Below the pieces are notes generated by a model. It was not told where the DNA came from. It searched no databases and saw only the letters and a list, made by a program, of their open reading frames with translations. Position numbers and translations under genes: made by a program. A DNA stretch of 5,755 nucleotides, taken from positions 1 to 5,755 of the forward strand of contig JABGTQ010000376.1 in NCBI GenBank assembly GCA_018647025.1, read 5' to 3'. The DNA is from Nitrospina sp. (GTDB taxonomy: Bacteria > Nitrospinota > Nitrospinia > Nitrospinales > VA-1). Within the stretch, counting starts at the first letter, position 1. Each line of letters starts with the position of its first letter. This document shows positions 5,396 to 5,755 of this stretch, piece after piece.

Positions 5396-5755
5396 TGAAC
5401 TTCCTTTAAACATTCCTCGTAAAGCCAGCAGGCGACTTTATGAGTACTTTCTTTGTTTAAATTTGCAAGTGGAGGTTGTTTTTGGCAACGTGGCATAGCT
5501 TCTTTGCATCTAGGATGAAATGCACAACCTTGAGGAAGATAAGCCGGATGAGGTACAGCTCCCGAGATAGATTCCAATTTAGATTTATTATCTTCCTTTG
5601 GGAGTGAATTGAGAAGGCCACGAGTATATGGGTGCATGGGACTTTCAAATAGAGATTCCACAGAAGCCTCTTCGACAATTTTTCCTGAATACATCACAGT
5701 AACTCGATCGGCAAACTGAGCAACTATTCCAAGGTTATGGGTTATTAGAAGGATA
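5392..5755 (-). CDS. oppD: Peptide ABC transporter ATPase, OppD/DppD type, 5' part beyond the window
   Basis: Only the last 120 residues are visible; the frame stays open to the right edge, so the start, Walker A, signature and Walker B lie outside. The visible part opens with ILLITHNLGIVAQFADRV, the switch-histidine region, followed by VMYSGKIVEEA and the oligopeptide-transporter C-terminal extension: HPYTRGLLNSLP at residues 41-52 of the fragment and four cysteines at 77, 83, 90 and 109 in the pattern GCAFHPRC-x6-C-x18-C. This is the same cysteine set as in the downstream ATPase and may hold an iron-sulfur cluster. The switch motif is THN where THD or SHD is usual. The stop TGA overlaps the next gene's ATG (ATGA), so the two are translationally coupled and form the D/F ATPase pair. 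The call as D subunit rests on gene order. Confidence 0.92.
   Translation of the reverse strand, partial: ILLITHNLGIVAQFADRVTVMYSGKIVEEASVESLFESPMHPYTRGLLNSLPKEDNKSKLESISGAVPHPAYLPQGCAFHPRCKEAMPRCQKQPPLANLNKESTHKVACWLYEECLKEVQ
5401..5406 (-). promoter_or_regulatory. Ribosome binding site of oppF
   Basis: The minus strand reads AAGGAA, with 5 bases between it and ATG 5395. The in-frame ATG at 5413 lies upstream of this site and has AGGA almost touching it, too close to work well. Together with the ATGA overlap this decides the start. Confidence 0.65.

Noticed and set aside
5396..5413. Upstream ATG 5413 as the oppF start
   Set aside because: Its ribosome site would be nearly touching the ATG, and the six extra residues precede a better start that has AAGGAA and an ATGA overlap with oppD.

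Overview
All supported genes lie on the minus strand, so transcription reads from high to low coordinates. In that order they are: the 3' part of an oppD/dppD-type peptide-transporter ATPase (cut by the right edge), its partner oppF/dppF, a 333-bp AT-rich gap, the flagellar stator genes motA and motB, a decayed tail of a second MotB/OmpA-type gene, a small PilZ (cyclic-di-GMP receptor) gene, an unrecognised 226-residue gene, and folC (cut by the left edge). I see no tRNA, rRNA, CRISPR array, insertion sequence or phage gene.

The DNA is AT-rich with AT-rich spacers. The gene set (flagellar stator, PilZ, OmpA-type peptidoglycan-binding domain, ABC peptide uptake) suggests a motile, diderm, free-living bacterium. 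The stator resembles Vibrio PomA/PomB, the sodium type, more than E. coli MotA/MotB: D31, T158, T185 and T186 fall at the same residue numbers as in PomA, and the MotB membrane helix begins PWMATFAD. This fits a marine or saline habitat. I cannot name the lineage from the sequence alone; a marine deltaproteobacterium-like or Nitrospinota-like group is only a guess.

Right region (4430-5755): two peptide ABC ATPases joined by a 4-base ATGA stop/start overlap. Each carries the C-terminal extension with four conserved cysteines typical of the Opp/Dpp family. The membrane and binding-protein genes would lie beyond the right edge.

Middle region (1639-4429): motA has a strong ribosome site. motB follows after 92 bp with no ribosome site that I can see, and carries an unusual charged, coiled-coil-like N-terminal extension of about 110 residues before its membrane helix. 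Directly after motB lie about 90 bp that match the C-terminal coding part of motB but are broken by stops and a frameshift, the remnant of a paralogue. The PilZ gene then starts at TTG behind a perfect AGGAGG. Stator plus PilZ suggests motor control by cyclic-di-GMP.

Left region (1-1581): an unrecognised protein and folC, 32 bp apart and possibly co-transcribed.

The most unusual items are the motB-like remnant, the extended MotB N-terminus, the PilZ with cysteine in place of the usual serine, and the unrecognised gene beside it. None amounts to a clearly new system, but the stator-PilZ-unknown group is the best candidate for something not described before.
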